A DNA stretch of 64,000 nt from an uncultured Prevotella sp. (GTDB lineage Bacteria > Bacteroidota > Bacteroidia > Bacteroidales > Bacteroidaceae): positions 1 through 64,000 of the forward strand of contig CAKQPF010000010.1 in NCBI GenBank assembly GCA_934256705.1, written 5' to 3'. The position numbers and the translations under genes are program-made. The notes under the pieces are model-generated. The model made no database searches and was not told where the DNA came from. It worked only from the letters and a program-made list of their open reading frames with translations. Numbering within the stretch: position 1 is the stretch's first letter; the number at the start of each line of letters is the position of its first letter. Below are positions 42,741 to 49,993 of the stretch, piece by piece.

Positions 42741-42787
42741 GCCGTGTGCAGTCTTGCTCCGCTTGCGCCCTTTAATGCGTACACGGC
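42741..42787 (-). terminator. Terminator of the orphan gene
   Basis: GCCGTGT (42741-42747) pairs with ACACGGC (42781-42787), extended by GC/GC. On the minus strand it is followed by ACATTTTTTATAAACC. It begins only eight bases after the stop codon of the 180-residue gene. Confidence 0.7.
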
Positions 42788-42794
42788 TTTGTTT

Positions 42795-43337
42795 TTAGAA
42801 CGTTACAGGTTCAAAGCGGTCATAATTGGCATCCCTGCATTCCTGCTTCGTGAAATAGTACTTCGACAGGTCTATATCATGCACAAATCCATTGCCGTCT
42901 ATTCTCCAATAATTCCATGGAATAGAGTATACCTCTTGGGGCGAGAAAGTTCTTTCGTCAAAGGTATATGCCCATGGACTTGTGTAATCTCCCCAGTGCA
43001 ATTCAGGAAGGTATCTCTGAAACAATTCAGCACAGTTCACAGATTTGTGCGAGCCAAAGAATGCCTGAACAAACTTTCCTTCACGCAAATCCTCAACGGA
43101 TTCAGCAAGGAAGGAGTCTATGCTGGGACCATTACACCAAGAACCAATTGGGGCGTAACTTTCATGAAAAAGAATCTTCTGGAAACCCATTCCTGCAACA
43201 TCAAGCAAGTAAAAGCAGCGGCAAAAACTTTTTACCATCTGCCCTTCAGTTCCAAGAAAAACACATTCACGGATGCGCCCATCTATTGGGGCATAGTACT
43301 TTGCACCTATAACGGCATCTACATAAAATAAATCCAT
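42795..43337 (-). CDS. Orphan protein of unknown function
   Basis: 180 residues, no signal peptide or membrane segment. Rich in aromatic residues and with five cysteines. Notable stretches are MDLFYVDAVIGAKYYAPIDG, CNGPSIDSFLAESVEDLREG, and WAYTFDERTFSPQEVYSIPWNYW. I do not recognise a family. It is bounded by an AT-rich stretch and its own terminator, and its neighbours are unrelated housekeeping genes, so it could be a recently gained gene (inference). The reading frame is clean over its whole length, and the terminator fits, which supports it as real. Confidence 0.7.
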   Translation of the reverse strand: MDLFYVDAVIGAKYYAPIDGRIRECVFLGTEGQMVKSFCRCFYLLDVAGMGFQKILFHESYAPIGSWCNGPSIDSFLAESVEDLREGKFVQAFFGSHKSVNCAELFQRYLPELHWGDYTSPWAYTFDERTFSPQEVYSIPWNYWRIDGNGFVHDIDLSKYYFTKQECRDANYDRFEPVTF

Positions 43338-43506
43338 ATTACATTTAGTTTTGGGTTATTGTGACAGATGCAGATGTTAGTCTGTGTCCGCCGGTGGTAA
43401 TTTATAGAACCATCCATTAGTTGTTTTGTTGGGTGTTTAATCAGGATAAGCAACCAGACAACAAAACTGTTTCTTATCTGCTTATGTTTTATCCGGGAGA
43501 TATAAA

Positions 43507-43923
43507 CTATCCCACGAGCGCGCTGACTGCCAGTCGGTAGGAGTCGAGGCCGAAACCGCATATCACGCCCTTGCAAGCCGGGGAGATATAGCTGTGATGA
43601 CGGAACTCTTCGCGCGTGTGAACATTACTTATATGCACCTCAATCACGGGGCAGCGGAGACTTCGGATGCAGTCGTGGAGGGCGATGCTGGTGTGGGTGT
43701 AGGCACCTGCATTGAGCACTATGCCGTCGTATGTGAAGCCCACCTCCTGCATCTTGTCTATCAGTTTGCCTTCGATGTTGCTCTGATAGTATTCCAGTTC
43801 GGCTTCGGGAAAGCGTTCCCTGAGCTTCGGGAGGTACGACTCGAATGAGGAATCGCCGTATATGCCCGGCTCTCTGACGCCGAGGAGATTGAGGTTTGGA
43901 CCGTTAATGATCAGGATTTTCAT
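43507..43923 (-). CDS. aroQ: 3-dehydroquinate dehydratase, type II
   Basis: 138 residues, normal length. Shikimate pathway enzyme (3-dehydroquinate to 3-dehydroshikimate), dodecameric and cytoplasmic. Conserved blocks: INGPNLNLLGVREPGIYG with the catalytic Tyr, QSNIEGKLIDKMQ, LNAGAYTHTSIALHDCI with the catalytic His, and IEVHISNVHTREEFRHHSYIS. Single gene. Confidence 0.97.
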   Translation of the reverse strand: MKILIINGPNLNLLGVREPGIYGDSSFESYLPKLRERFPEAELEYYQSNIEGKLIDKMQEVGFTYDGIVLNAGAYTHTSIALHDCIRSLRCPVIEVHISNVHTREEFRHHSYISPACKGVICGFGLDSYRLAVSALVG

Positions 43924-43963
43924 TGGGTTGCTTTTTGCTTTTATTGTGGTTGATGTTGTTTTT

Positions 43964-44040
43964 TTTATCCGCCGGTGACGCGGCGGACACGGTGGCGGAT
44001 TCTTCCTTGGTGAAGAGTGAAGGGTGAAGAGTGAAGGGGG
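43964..44040 (+). repeat. Dispersed hairpin with heptamers
   Basis: TATCCGCC-GGTGACGC-GGCGGA-CACGGTGGCGG (43966-43998), then GGTGAAGAGTGAAGGGTGAA heptamers (44010-44038). A decayed tail/stem fragment (GTGTCCGCCGGTGG) is also seen at 43385-43398; 43338-43506 holds nothing else. Confidence 0.75.
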
Positions 44041-44057
44041 GAAAGCCGTGGCGGACG

Positions 44058-44771
44058 CTATATGCCCTTCAGCATGGCGACAAGCTGCCGCATTCCCTCG
44101 CTTGCGCCAGCCTGGATATGGGTCATGTCTTGGCGTGACGTTACGGGTTTAGGGTCAATGAGATAGACCGGCACGCCCGGCTTTGCGTAGCGCACGAGTC
44201 CGGCGGCAGGATAGACATTGAGCGAAGTGCCGATGATGATGAATATGTCAGCTTCTTGCGCCTCCAGTGCAGCGTCGTACATGTTAGGCACGTTCTCACC
44301 GAAGAAGACGATGAACGGGCGCAGGAGCGATCCGTCCTCAGCCTTCGCTCCGTGCGGCACCTCCAGTCCGGTCTCGCCGAAGCCTTCCTTAGGCAGGGTG
44401 ACATGAAAGCGCGGATTATCGACATCACGGCTTGAGCACATCTTCATCAGTTCACCGTGGAGATGGATGACGTGCGAGGAGCCCGCAGTCTCATGGAGAT
44501 TGTCCACATTCTGCGTCACTACGGTCACGTCATAATCATCTTCGAGCGATTTGACAAGGCGGTGTCCCTCATTGGGTTTCACGTCTTTATACTTCACTCG
44601 CAGCATGTTATAGAAATCATTGACATAACAAGGGTCTTCCAGCCATGCTTCATGGCTTGCCACTTTCATCACGGGATAGTTGTCCCACAGTCCGCCAGCA
44701 TCACGAAAAGTGCTCACTCCGCTCTCTGCAGACATTCCCGCTCCGGTCAAAACAACTACTTTTTTCTTCAT
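44058..44771 (-). CDS. cobB: Sirtuin-type NAD-dependent deacylase
   Basis: 237 residues from MKKKVVVLTG; a 23-residue upstream extension is discarded because it breaks the tight N-terminus of the family. NAD-binding GAGMSAESGVSTFRD (10-24), QNVDNLHETAGS, catalytic His in HLHGE, and GTSLNVYPAAGL. Removes acyl groups from protein lysines using NAD. The zinc-ribbon cysteines are missing: the region after HLHGELMKMC has a single Cys, as I recall for other Bacteroides sirtuins. Divergent to the FKBP genes. Confidence 0.93.
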   Translation of the reverse strand: MKKKVVVLTGAGMSAESGVSTFRDAGGLWDNYPVMKVASHEAWLEDPCYVNDFYNMLRVKYKDVKPNEGHRLVKSLEDDYDVTVVTQNVDNLHETAGSSHVIHLHGELMKMCSSRDVDNPRFHVTLPKEGFGETGLEVPHGAKAEDGSLLRPFIVFFGENVPNMYDAALEAQEADIFIIIGTSLNVYPAAGLVRYAKPGVPVYLIDPKPVTSRQDMTHIQAGASEGMRQLVAMLKGI

Positions 44772-44850
44772 TTTCTCAGTGTGAAATATTAAGAATGCAC
44801 AAAAATAGCATTTTTTTCTCAAATAAACCAAAGGTTTCAAGGAAAAATAT

Positions 44851-44858
44851 TAACTTTG
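44851..44858 (+). promoter_or_regulatory. Promoter of the FKBP cluster
   Basis: TAACTTTG at 44851-44858, some 45 bases before the first FKBP start. The -33 element is poor. Confidence 0.6.
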
Positions 44859-44903
44859 CACATTGATTTAATGTTTTTACACTAAAATTAAAATTATTAC
44901 CGA

Positions 44904-45509
44904 ATGGATAAAGTAAGTTACGCCCTCGGATTGGGCATTGGATCCCAACTCAAGAGTATGGGCGCAGACAGCCTTAACATCGATGATTTCGCACAGGCTA
45001 TCAAGGACACCATCAGCGGTGCCGAACTGAAGGTTTCACACAAGGAAAGCCAGCAGATAGTACAGGAATTCTTCAAGGAACAGGAAGCAAAGCAGCGCGC
45101 ACAGGCCGCAGAGAACGGCAAAGTGGCTCGCGAAGAGGGCGAGAAATTCCTCGCTGAGAATGCCAAGAAGGAAGGCGTTCAGGTGACAGAGTCAGGCTTG
45201 CAGTATTCCGTAATCAAGGAAGGCACCGGCAAGTCTCCAAAGGCTACAGACACAGTGGTTTGCCATTACGAGGGTTTCCTCACCAACGGCACCGTATTCG
45301 ACAGCAGCATCCAGCGCGGTGAGCCGGCTGCATTCCCTCTCAATGCCGTCATCGCAGGATGGACAGAAGGCCTCCAGCTGATGAAGGAAGGCGGCAAGAC
45401 ACGCTTCTTCATCCCTTACAACCTCGCTTACGGAGAGGCTGGCGCAGCAGGAGCAATACCTCCATACGCAGCCCTTATCTTCGACGTAGAACTGCTCGAA
45501 GTAAAGTAA
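44904..45509 (+). CDS. FKBP-type peptidyl-prolyl isomerase, cytoplasmic
   Basis: 201 residues without signal peptide. The N-terminal FKBP_N dimerisation/chaperone region (about 1-95: KVSYALGLGIGSQLKSMG, helical EEGEKFLAENAKKEGVQVTESGLQYSVI) precedes an FKBP catalytic domain (about 110-201: VVCHYEGFLTNGTVFDSS, AVIAGWTEGLQLMKEGGK, FFIPYNLAYGEAGAAGAIPPYAALIFDVELLEV). It catalyses proline cis-trans isomerisation and acts as a folding helper, as FkpA/FklB do. First of three related genes in a row, 48 bases before the second. Confidence 0.93.
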   Translation: MDKVSYALGLGIGSQLKSMGADSLNIDDFAQAIKDTISGAELKVSHKESQQIVQEFFKEQEAKQRAQAAENGKVAREEGEKFLAENAKKEGVQVTESGLQYSVIKEGTGKSPKATDTVVCHYEGFLTNGTVFDSSIQRGEPAAFPLNAVIAGWTEGLQLMKEGGKTRFFIPYNLAYGEAGAAGAIPPYAALIFDVELLEVK

Positions 45510-45557
45510 ACCGTAGCAAAAGCAAAGAAACCAATTAAAAAAATAACAAAAATCAAA

Positions 45558-46430
45558 ATGAAAAAATTCACTTTCGCAGCCATCTTCGCTATCGCGGCCG
45601 CTGCATTCTCTTTCACTTCTTGTGGAAACACTCCAAGTGCCAACCTCAAGACAGACGTTGATACTGTAAGTTACGCTATCGGTCTCGCTCAGACACAGGG
45701 CCTGAAGCAGTATCTCGTAAACCAGCTCGGTGTCGATACAGCTTACATCGACGCATTCATCAAGGGTCTCAACGAGGGTGCTAATGCCGGCGACGACAAG
45801 CAGACAGCTGCTTACTATGCTGGTATCCAGATCGGTCAGCAGATCTCAAACCAGATGGTAAAGGGTATCAACCACGAGCTCTTCGGTGAGGATTCCACCA
45901 AGACTATCTCCATGAAGAACTTCCTCGCTGGCTTCATTGCAGGTACTACAGGCAAGAAGCAGCTCATGACTATCGATGAGGCAGCTATGACTGCACAGAC
46001 CAAGATGCAGCAGATCAAGGCTGAATATGCTGAGAAGCAGTTTGGCGAGAACAAGGCTGCAGGCGAGAAATTCCTCGCTGCCAATGCCAAGAAGGAAGGC
46101 GTTAAGGTGCTCCCAAGCGGCGTTCAGTACAAGGTGCTCAAGGAAGGCAACGGCGAAATCCCTGCTGATACTTCTCTCGTAAAGGTACACTATGAAGGCA
46201 AACTCATCGACGGAACAGTATTCGACAGCTCTTACAAGCGTGGCGAACCAGTGGATTTCCGTGCTAACCAGGTAATCAAGGGCTGGACAGAGGCTCTCTG
46301 CCACATGCCTGCAGGCTCTGTATGGGAAGTTTATATCCCACAGTCACTCGCTTACGGTGAGCGTCAGTCTGGTCAGATCAAGCCTTTCTCTACTCTGATC
46401 TTCAAGATTGAGCTTATCAGCGTCAAGTAG
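45558..46430 (+). CDS. FKBP-type peptidyl-prolyl isomerase, lipoprotein
   Basis: 290 residues. Lipoprotein signal with lipobox FTSC (Cys near 22), an FKBP_N domain (about 32-175, DTVSYAIGLAQTQGLKQYL) and FKBP catalytic domain (about 195-290, VKVHYEGKLIDGTVFDSSYKRGEP, QVIKGWTEALCHMPAG, SLAYGERQSGQIKPFSTLIFKIEL). Expected to be anchored in the outer membrane facing the periplasm, folding exported proteins. Second of three; more similar to the third than to the first. Confidence 0.94.
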   Translation: MKKFTFAAIFAIAAAAFSFTSCGNTPSANLKTDVDTVSYAIGLAQTQGLKQYLVNQLGVDTAYIDAFIKGLNEGANAGDDKQTAAYYAGIQIGQQISNQMVKGINHELFGEDSTKTISMKNFLAGFIAGTTGKKQLMTIDEAAMTAQTKMQQIKAEYAEKQFGENKAAGEKFLAANAKKEGVKVLPSGVQYKVLKEGNGEIPADTSLVKVHYEGKLIDGTVFDSSYKRGEPVDFRANQVIKGWTEALCHMPAGSVWEVYIPQSLAYGERQSGQIKPFSTLIFKIELISVK

Positions 46431-46439
46431 TAATACTAT

Positions 46440-46540
46440 TTCGGTTGTCGGTTTTTGGTCGTTGGTTATCGGTAGATTACTGATGAAATCTATCCCATCA
46501 GCGACCAAGAACCGACAATATATAACCGATACCCAACCAA
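46440..46540. repeat. Inverted repeat between FKBP genes two and three
   Basis: TTGTCGGTTTTTGGTCG (46445-46461) pairs with CGACCAAGAACCGACAA (46502-46518), 17 bp with one G-T pair. Further TTATCGGT/ACCGATAC arms and an inner GAT/ATC stem follow. It would form a large hairpin in the mRNA between two coding genes. Confidence 0.7.
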
Positions 46541-46546
46541 ACAACA

Positions 46547-47548
46547 ATGAAAAAAATCTCAATGCTTTTGCTTGCAGTACTGATGGGATCATTCCTCTTT
46601 ACTGCCAATGCAATGAAGGACAAGAAGGACAAGAAGAACAAGAAGGCGACAGAGCAGGTAGTTCCCGCTCCTCTTGCTTCCGCTTCCGACTCCCTCAGCT
46701 ACGCCGCTGGCATGGCGCACACAAACGGTCTCATCGCTTTCCTCCTCCAGAACAAGATGGACACTGCCTATATGGCTGACTTCGTGGCTGGATTCAAGGA
46801 GGCTATGGCTGCGGCTGAAAACCCAAGCAAGGCCGCTTACATCCAGGGACTGGAGATAGCCAAGATGGTAAACGACCGTATGCTCCCTGGCTTGCAGAAT
46901 TCTCTCGAAGGCACTACGGCGACCATCGACAAGGAAAGATTTATCCAGGGTTTCATCGCAGGCGTGCAGAATGATACCGCTGTCTATACTGTCAACAACG
47001 CTGAGAAACTCACTTCACAGCGCATACAGCAGTTGAACGAAGAGAAGAAAGAACGCCTCTACGGCAAGAACCGCGAGGAAGGAAAGAAATTCCTCACCGA
47101 GAATGCCACGAAAGAAGGCGTCGTGACACTCCCTTCCGGTCTCCAGTACAAGGTCCTCGTCAAGGGCGAAGGCGCTGTACCGAAGGACAATGACGAGGTC
47201 AGCGTGAAGTATGAAGGCAAACTTCTCAATGGCACTGTATTCGATTCCAGCTACAAGCGCACCCCTCAGACCACCAACCTCCGACCAAGTCAGGTCATCA
47301 AAGGATGGAAAGAGGCTCTCTCCATCATGCCTGTAGGTTCCACATGGGAACTCTATATCCCGCAGGAACTGGCTTACGGAGAGCGTGAAGCCGGACAGAT
47401 ACCTCCTTACTCCACACTCATCTTCAAGGTGGAACTGGTGGAGATAGTAGGTCAGAAGGCGGAAGCCAAGGCTGAAGAGCCTGCCAAAGCAACCACCGTT
47501 GCCAAGAAAGCTCCTGTCAGAAAGACTGCCGCAAGACGCAGAAAGTAA
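46547..47548 (+). CDS. FKBP-type peptidyl-prolyl isomerase, periplasmic with basic tail
   Basis: 333 residues. Signal peptide about 1-22 (LLLAVLMGSFLFTANA) without lipobox, a Lys-rich linker (KDKKDKKNKK), FKBP_N domain, FKBP catalytic domain (VSVKYEGKLLNGTVFDSSYKRTP, QVIKGWKEALSIMPVG, ELAYGEREAGQIPPYSTLIFKVELVEI), then a Lys/Ala/Arg-rich tail (residues ~300-333) ending RKTAARRRK. The tail may bind peptidoglycan or nucleic acid, or be disordered. Third of the tandem set, ended by a good terminator. Confidence 0.94.
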   Translation: MKKISMLLLAVLMGSFLFTANAMKDKKDKKNKKATEQVVPAPLASASDSLSYAAGMAHTNGLIAFLLQNKMDTAYMADFVAGFKEAMAAAENPSKAAYIQGLEIAKMVNDRMLPGLQNSLEGTTATIDKERFIQGFIAGVQNDTAVYTVNNAEKLTSQRIQQLNEEKKERLYGKNREEGKKFLTENATKEGVVTLPSGLQYKVLVKGEGAVPKDNDEVSVKYEGKLLNGTVFDSSYKRTPQTTNLRPSQVIKGWKEALSIMPVGSTWELYIPQELAYGEREAGQIPPYSTLIFKVELVEIVGQKAEAKAEEPAKATTVAKKAPVRKTAARRRK

Positions 47549-47578
47549 TGATCTGCCAACGTGGCGGACATGACATAC

Positions 47579-47618
47579 AGCAGGCAATGGGAGATGGAGA
47601 AATCCCTCGTTGCCTGCT
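47579..47618 (+). terminator. Terminator of the FKBP cluster
   Basis: AGCAGGCAA (47579-47587) pairs with TTGCCTGCT (47610-47618), with an inner GGGA/TCCC stem, followed by TTTATTATG. Confidence 0.8.
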
Positions 47619-47700
47619 TTTATTATGTTTTCGGCCGCATTCGTAGCCAAGGGGGTACGGACGGCATAGGGAAATGCCTATCGACAATATGGTTTATCCT

Positions 47701-47731
47701 ATTGCTGTTCAGAAATAATTCACTACCTTTG
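47701..47731 (+). promoter_or_regulatory. Promoter of the META-domain gene
   Basis: ATTG (47701-47704), 19 bases, TACCTTTG (47724-47731); the start codon follows 52 bases later. Confidence 0.7.
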
Positions 47732-47782
47732 CACCGGAAAACCAATATAATACAAGATTTAACCAACGTAAAGAAATAGATT

Positions 47783-48181
47783 ATGAAGAAGTATATTATT
47801 TCTGCGCTCTGCGCAATCGCAATCGCAAGTTGCTCAACACAGAAGACTGCTATGGACATCACAGGTACATGGAACATCGAGAAAGCCATGGGAAAGAGCA
47901 CGGTAGGAGCTGAGACAGCACCTTTCATCCAGTTTGAGAATGATGGAAAGATGAATGGCAATGCCAGCGTCAACAGCTTCTTTGGCAATTATCAGCTCAA
48001 GGGCAACAAGCTCAAGTTCTCCAATCTCGGCATGACTCTCATGCTCGGAGCAAGTATGGACATAGAGGATGCAGTAAAGCAAGCCATCGACCGCTCCAAC
48101 ACTATCAAGGCAGACGACTTCAAGGCTTACATCTTCGGTGAGAAGAATGACACCGTAATGGTGCTCAAGAAGCAGAAGTAA
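47783..48181 (+). CDS. META/HslJ-like domain lipoprotein
   Basis: 132 residues. Lipoprotein signal with lipobox IASC (Cys17), then a single META-type domain: ITGTWNIEKAMGKSTVG, PFIQFENDGKMNGNASVNSFFGNYQLKGNKLKF and FSNLGMTLMLGASMDIEDAVKQAIDRS. META/HslJ proteins are small envelope proteins, some linked with heat or drug resistance; the exact role is unknown. Own promoter and strong terminator, so monocistronic. Confidence 0.83.
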   Translation: MKKYIISALCAIAIASCSTQKTAMDITGTWNIEKAMGKSTVGAETAPFIQFENDGKMNGNASVNSFFGNYQLKGNKLKFSNLGMTLMLGASMDIEDAVKQAIDRSNTIKADDFKAYIFGEKNDTVMVLKKQK

Positions 48182-48207
48182 TTATCATGAACCTTATATG
48201 TTAAATG

Positions 48208-48241
48208 AAAAGACGCAGAATACATTTATTCTGCGTCTTTT
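48208..48241. terminator. Strong bidirectional terminator
   Basis: A perfect 14-bp stem AAAAGACGCAGAAT / ATTCTGCGTCTTTT followed by CACTTTTTTTT. It serves the META-domain gene and, from the other side, the convergent ATPase gene ending at 48268. Confidence 0.9.
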
Positions 48242-48267
48242 CACTTTTTTTTATTCCAGCATAAGAG

Positions 48268-49587
48268 TCAGATGTCGTCGAGAGACAATCCCTTGTAATC
48301 GACAGAAAATTTTTGGAAACTTCCCGTCGTATTAAAGAATTGGACGGCTTTATCTTTTAGGATTCCGATATTGATATCCTTGGCTTGACGCTTCACTTCA
48401 TAGAAGGTCACCCTCTGTTCCAGTTCGTCAGCGGCGATAATGTCTATCTCATTTTCGCCCTTTCTGTCCCACCATGAAGCGATGCGGGTAAACTCTTCGC
48501 TCTCTATCATTACAGCTCTGAAGTATCTTTCCAATACTCTGCCACTGTAAGTGGTATAGTCTTTCTCCATCAAAGCCTTCAGTTTGCCGTTTGCACCGAC
48601 CTCCAGCATATAGGAGTATTTATATATGTACCTGAACCATACGCGCAGGAAATTGTCCTCTATCTGGTAACGGATATTGCGATTGTTCTTCTGAAACATT
48701 GGCATATTTCGGGAAATAAGAGAGTAGTCATTCTCTAATTTGGTGATATATCCTGCCAATTCCGCCTTCATGATGCTTTCCAATTCGCTTCGCGTGGTAT
48801 GACCGGAGGCAATAAGTTGCAGAATTTCAAAGTATCGGGAATAGTCTCTGCCAAACTCCTCTATCAGCATATTCTTGCCTTCATTGATGAAATAGGAGTT
48901 TTTGCAGACGAATTTCTCCATCATCAAATCCTTGCTGACGGCTCCTGTGTCCATCATCATCTCGACATACTCCGCCACTCCTCCAGTATATAGATAGAGC
49001 GCGAGCAGGTCTTCTGCCGTAAACGATGGATTATAGCAGGCGAGAATTTCCCTGATAGTGGATGGAGGAAAGGCTGTTACCTTTATCTCTCCAGTCTGGC
49101 GACCGTACAGAGGCTCTTTGCTACCCTTGAATATCACGTTCATTAGCGAATATATAGATCCGCAGACCACCAGATTGATATGCGCTTCAGCCTTGTTCAG
49201 GTCCCAGATTTTCTGCATATCAGAGAATACAGACGGATTGACACGCTTGAAATCCTGAAACTCATCTATGACGACGGTCAGATGGCGTGTCTTGGAAAGC
49301 TGCATGAGAAATTTGAATATGTCAGCAAAGCGAGACACTTCTCCGAGGATTGGAATCTGCAATTTATCCGTTATCTCAGTTATAAAGTCCTTGCATAGCT
49401 CTGCCTCCGACTTTCTTGCTACAAAGAAGTAAAGCATATCGCTGACATCCTCATAGGCTTTCAGCAGCAAGGAGGTCTTTCCGCTACGTCTGCGACCAGT
49501 GACAATGGTGAAGCGTGCGGTGTGCTCTGACAGACGATTCGTCTCCTGTAGTTCTGATATTTCCTTATTTCTTCCAAAGAATTTCAT
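48268..49587 (-). CDS. AAA ATPase with DUF234-like nuclease-type C-terminus
   Basis: 439 residues of the archaeal-type ATPase family (PF01637 plus PF03008/DUF234). FGRNKEISELQE start, Walker A GRRRSGKTS (31-39), Walker B VVIDEFQDF (106-113), sensor-like LVVCGSIYSLM, winged-helix region about 250-300, and a C-terminal PD-(D/E)XK-like pattern GENEIDIIAADELEQRVTFYEVKRQAK. Found in many copies in Bacteroidetes and archaea; function unresolved (nuclease or defence-like suspected). Own promoter containing an unusual tandem palindrome. Intact. Confidence 0.88.
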   Translation of the reverse strand: MKFFGRNKEISELQETNRLSEHTARFTIVTGRRRSGKTSLLLKAYEDVSDMLYFFVARKSEAELCKDFITEITDKLQIPILGEVSRFADIFKFLMQLSKTRHLTVVIDEFQDFKRVNPSVFSDMQKIWDLNKAEAHINLVVCGSIYSLMNVIFKGSKEPLYGRQTGEIKVTAFPPSTIREILACYNPSFTAEDLLALYLYTGGVAEYVEMMMDTGAVSKDLMMEKFVCKNSYFINEGKNMLIEEFGRDYSRYFEILQLIASGHTTRSELESIMKAELAGYITKLENDYSLISRNMPMFQKNNRNIRYQIEDNFLRVWFRYIYKYSYMLEVGANGKLKALMEKDYTTYSGRVLERYFRAVMIESEEFTRIASWWDRKGENEIDIIAADELEQRVTFYEVKRQAKDINIGILKDKAVQFFNTTGSFQKFSVDYKGLSLDDI

Positions 49588-49620
49588 GCTTTTCTCTTAT
49601 GATTTGGTTTGCTTTATTTT

Positions 49621-49663
49621 CGAAACGGCGGTTTCCGAAACGGCGGTTTCGAATGCAAAGGTA
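49621..49663 (-). promoter_or_regulatory. ATPase promoter with tandem palindromic repeat
   Basis: Minus strand -7 box TACCTTTG (49663-49656). Immediately downstream, around the expected transcription start, are two exact head-to-tail copies of CGAAACGGCGGTTTC (49621-49635, 49636-49650), each with GAAAC/GTTTC arms. The layout suggests an operator for a dimeric repressor. Confidence 0.65.
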
Positions 49664-49802
49664 GTCAAAAAACATTGAAACTCAAAATATTCCGCTGTTT
49701 TTTTGCCTCCTTGTATGTCAATGATAGTCTTTGATTTTCCTTCGGTCGCTGACCATTGGATAACAATCCCGACCCTCACTCCTAAACAATCCCGCCAACC
49801 CA

Positions 49803-49836
49803 AGCCACTGTGTTGCCCGCGTTACCGGGCAATATA
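49803..49836 (-). repeat. Dispersed hairpin (TTGCCC/GGGCAA)
   Basis: GCCACTGTG tail and GCGTTACC loop read on the plus strand, so the element is in minus orientation. The rest of 49664-49993 is promoter and AT-rich spacer with no gene. Confidence 0.8.
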
Positions 49837-49936
49837 AAAAGCAAAGCACCGCATCCTCTCATAGACAAAATCATGACGAACTGTAGTTTGAAGAAAACAT
49901 TTAGTGTTGTTTTTATGAAAAAATAGCACTGTATCT

Positions 49937-49968
49937 TTCTTTTTCTCAATATCATTTGCTATCTTTGC
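49937..49968 (+). promoter_or_regulatory. Promoter of the kinase-like gene
   Basis: TTTC (49937-49940), 20 bases, TATCTTTG (49961-49968). Confidence 0.7.
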
Positions 49969-49993
49969 ATTCGTAAACCTAAAACAATGGGAT

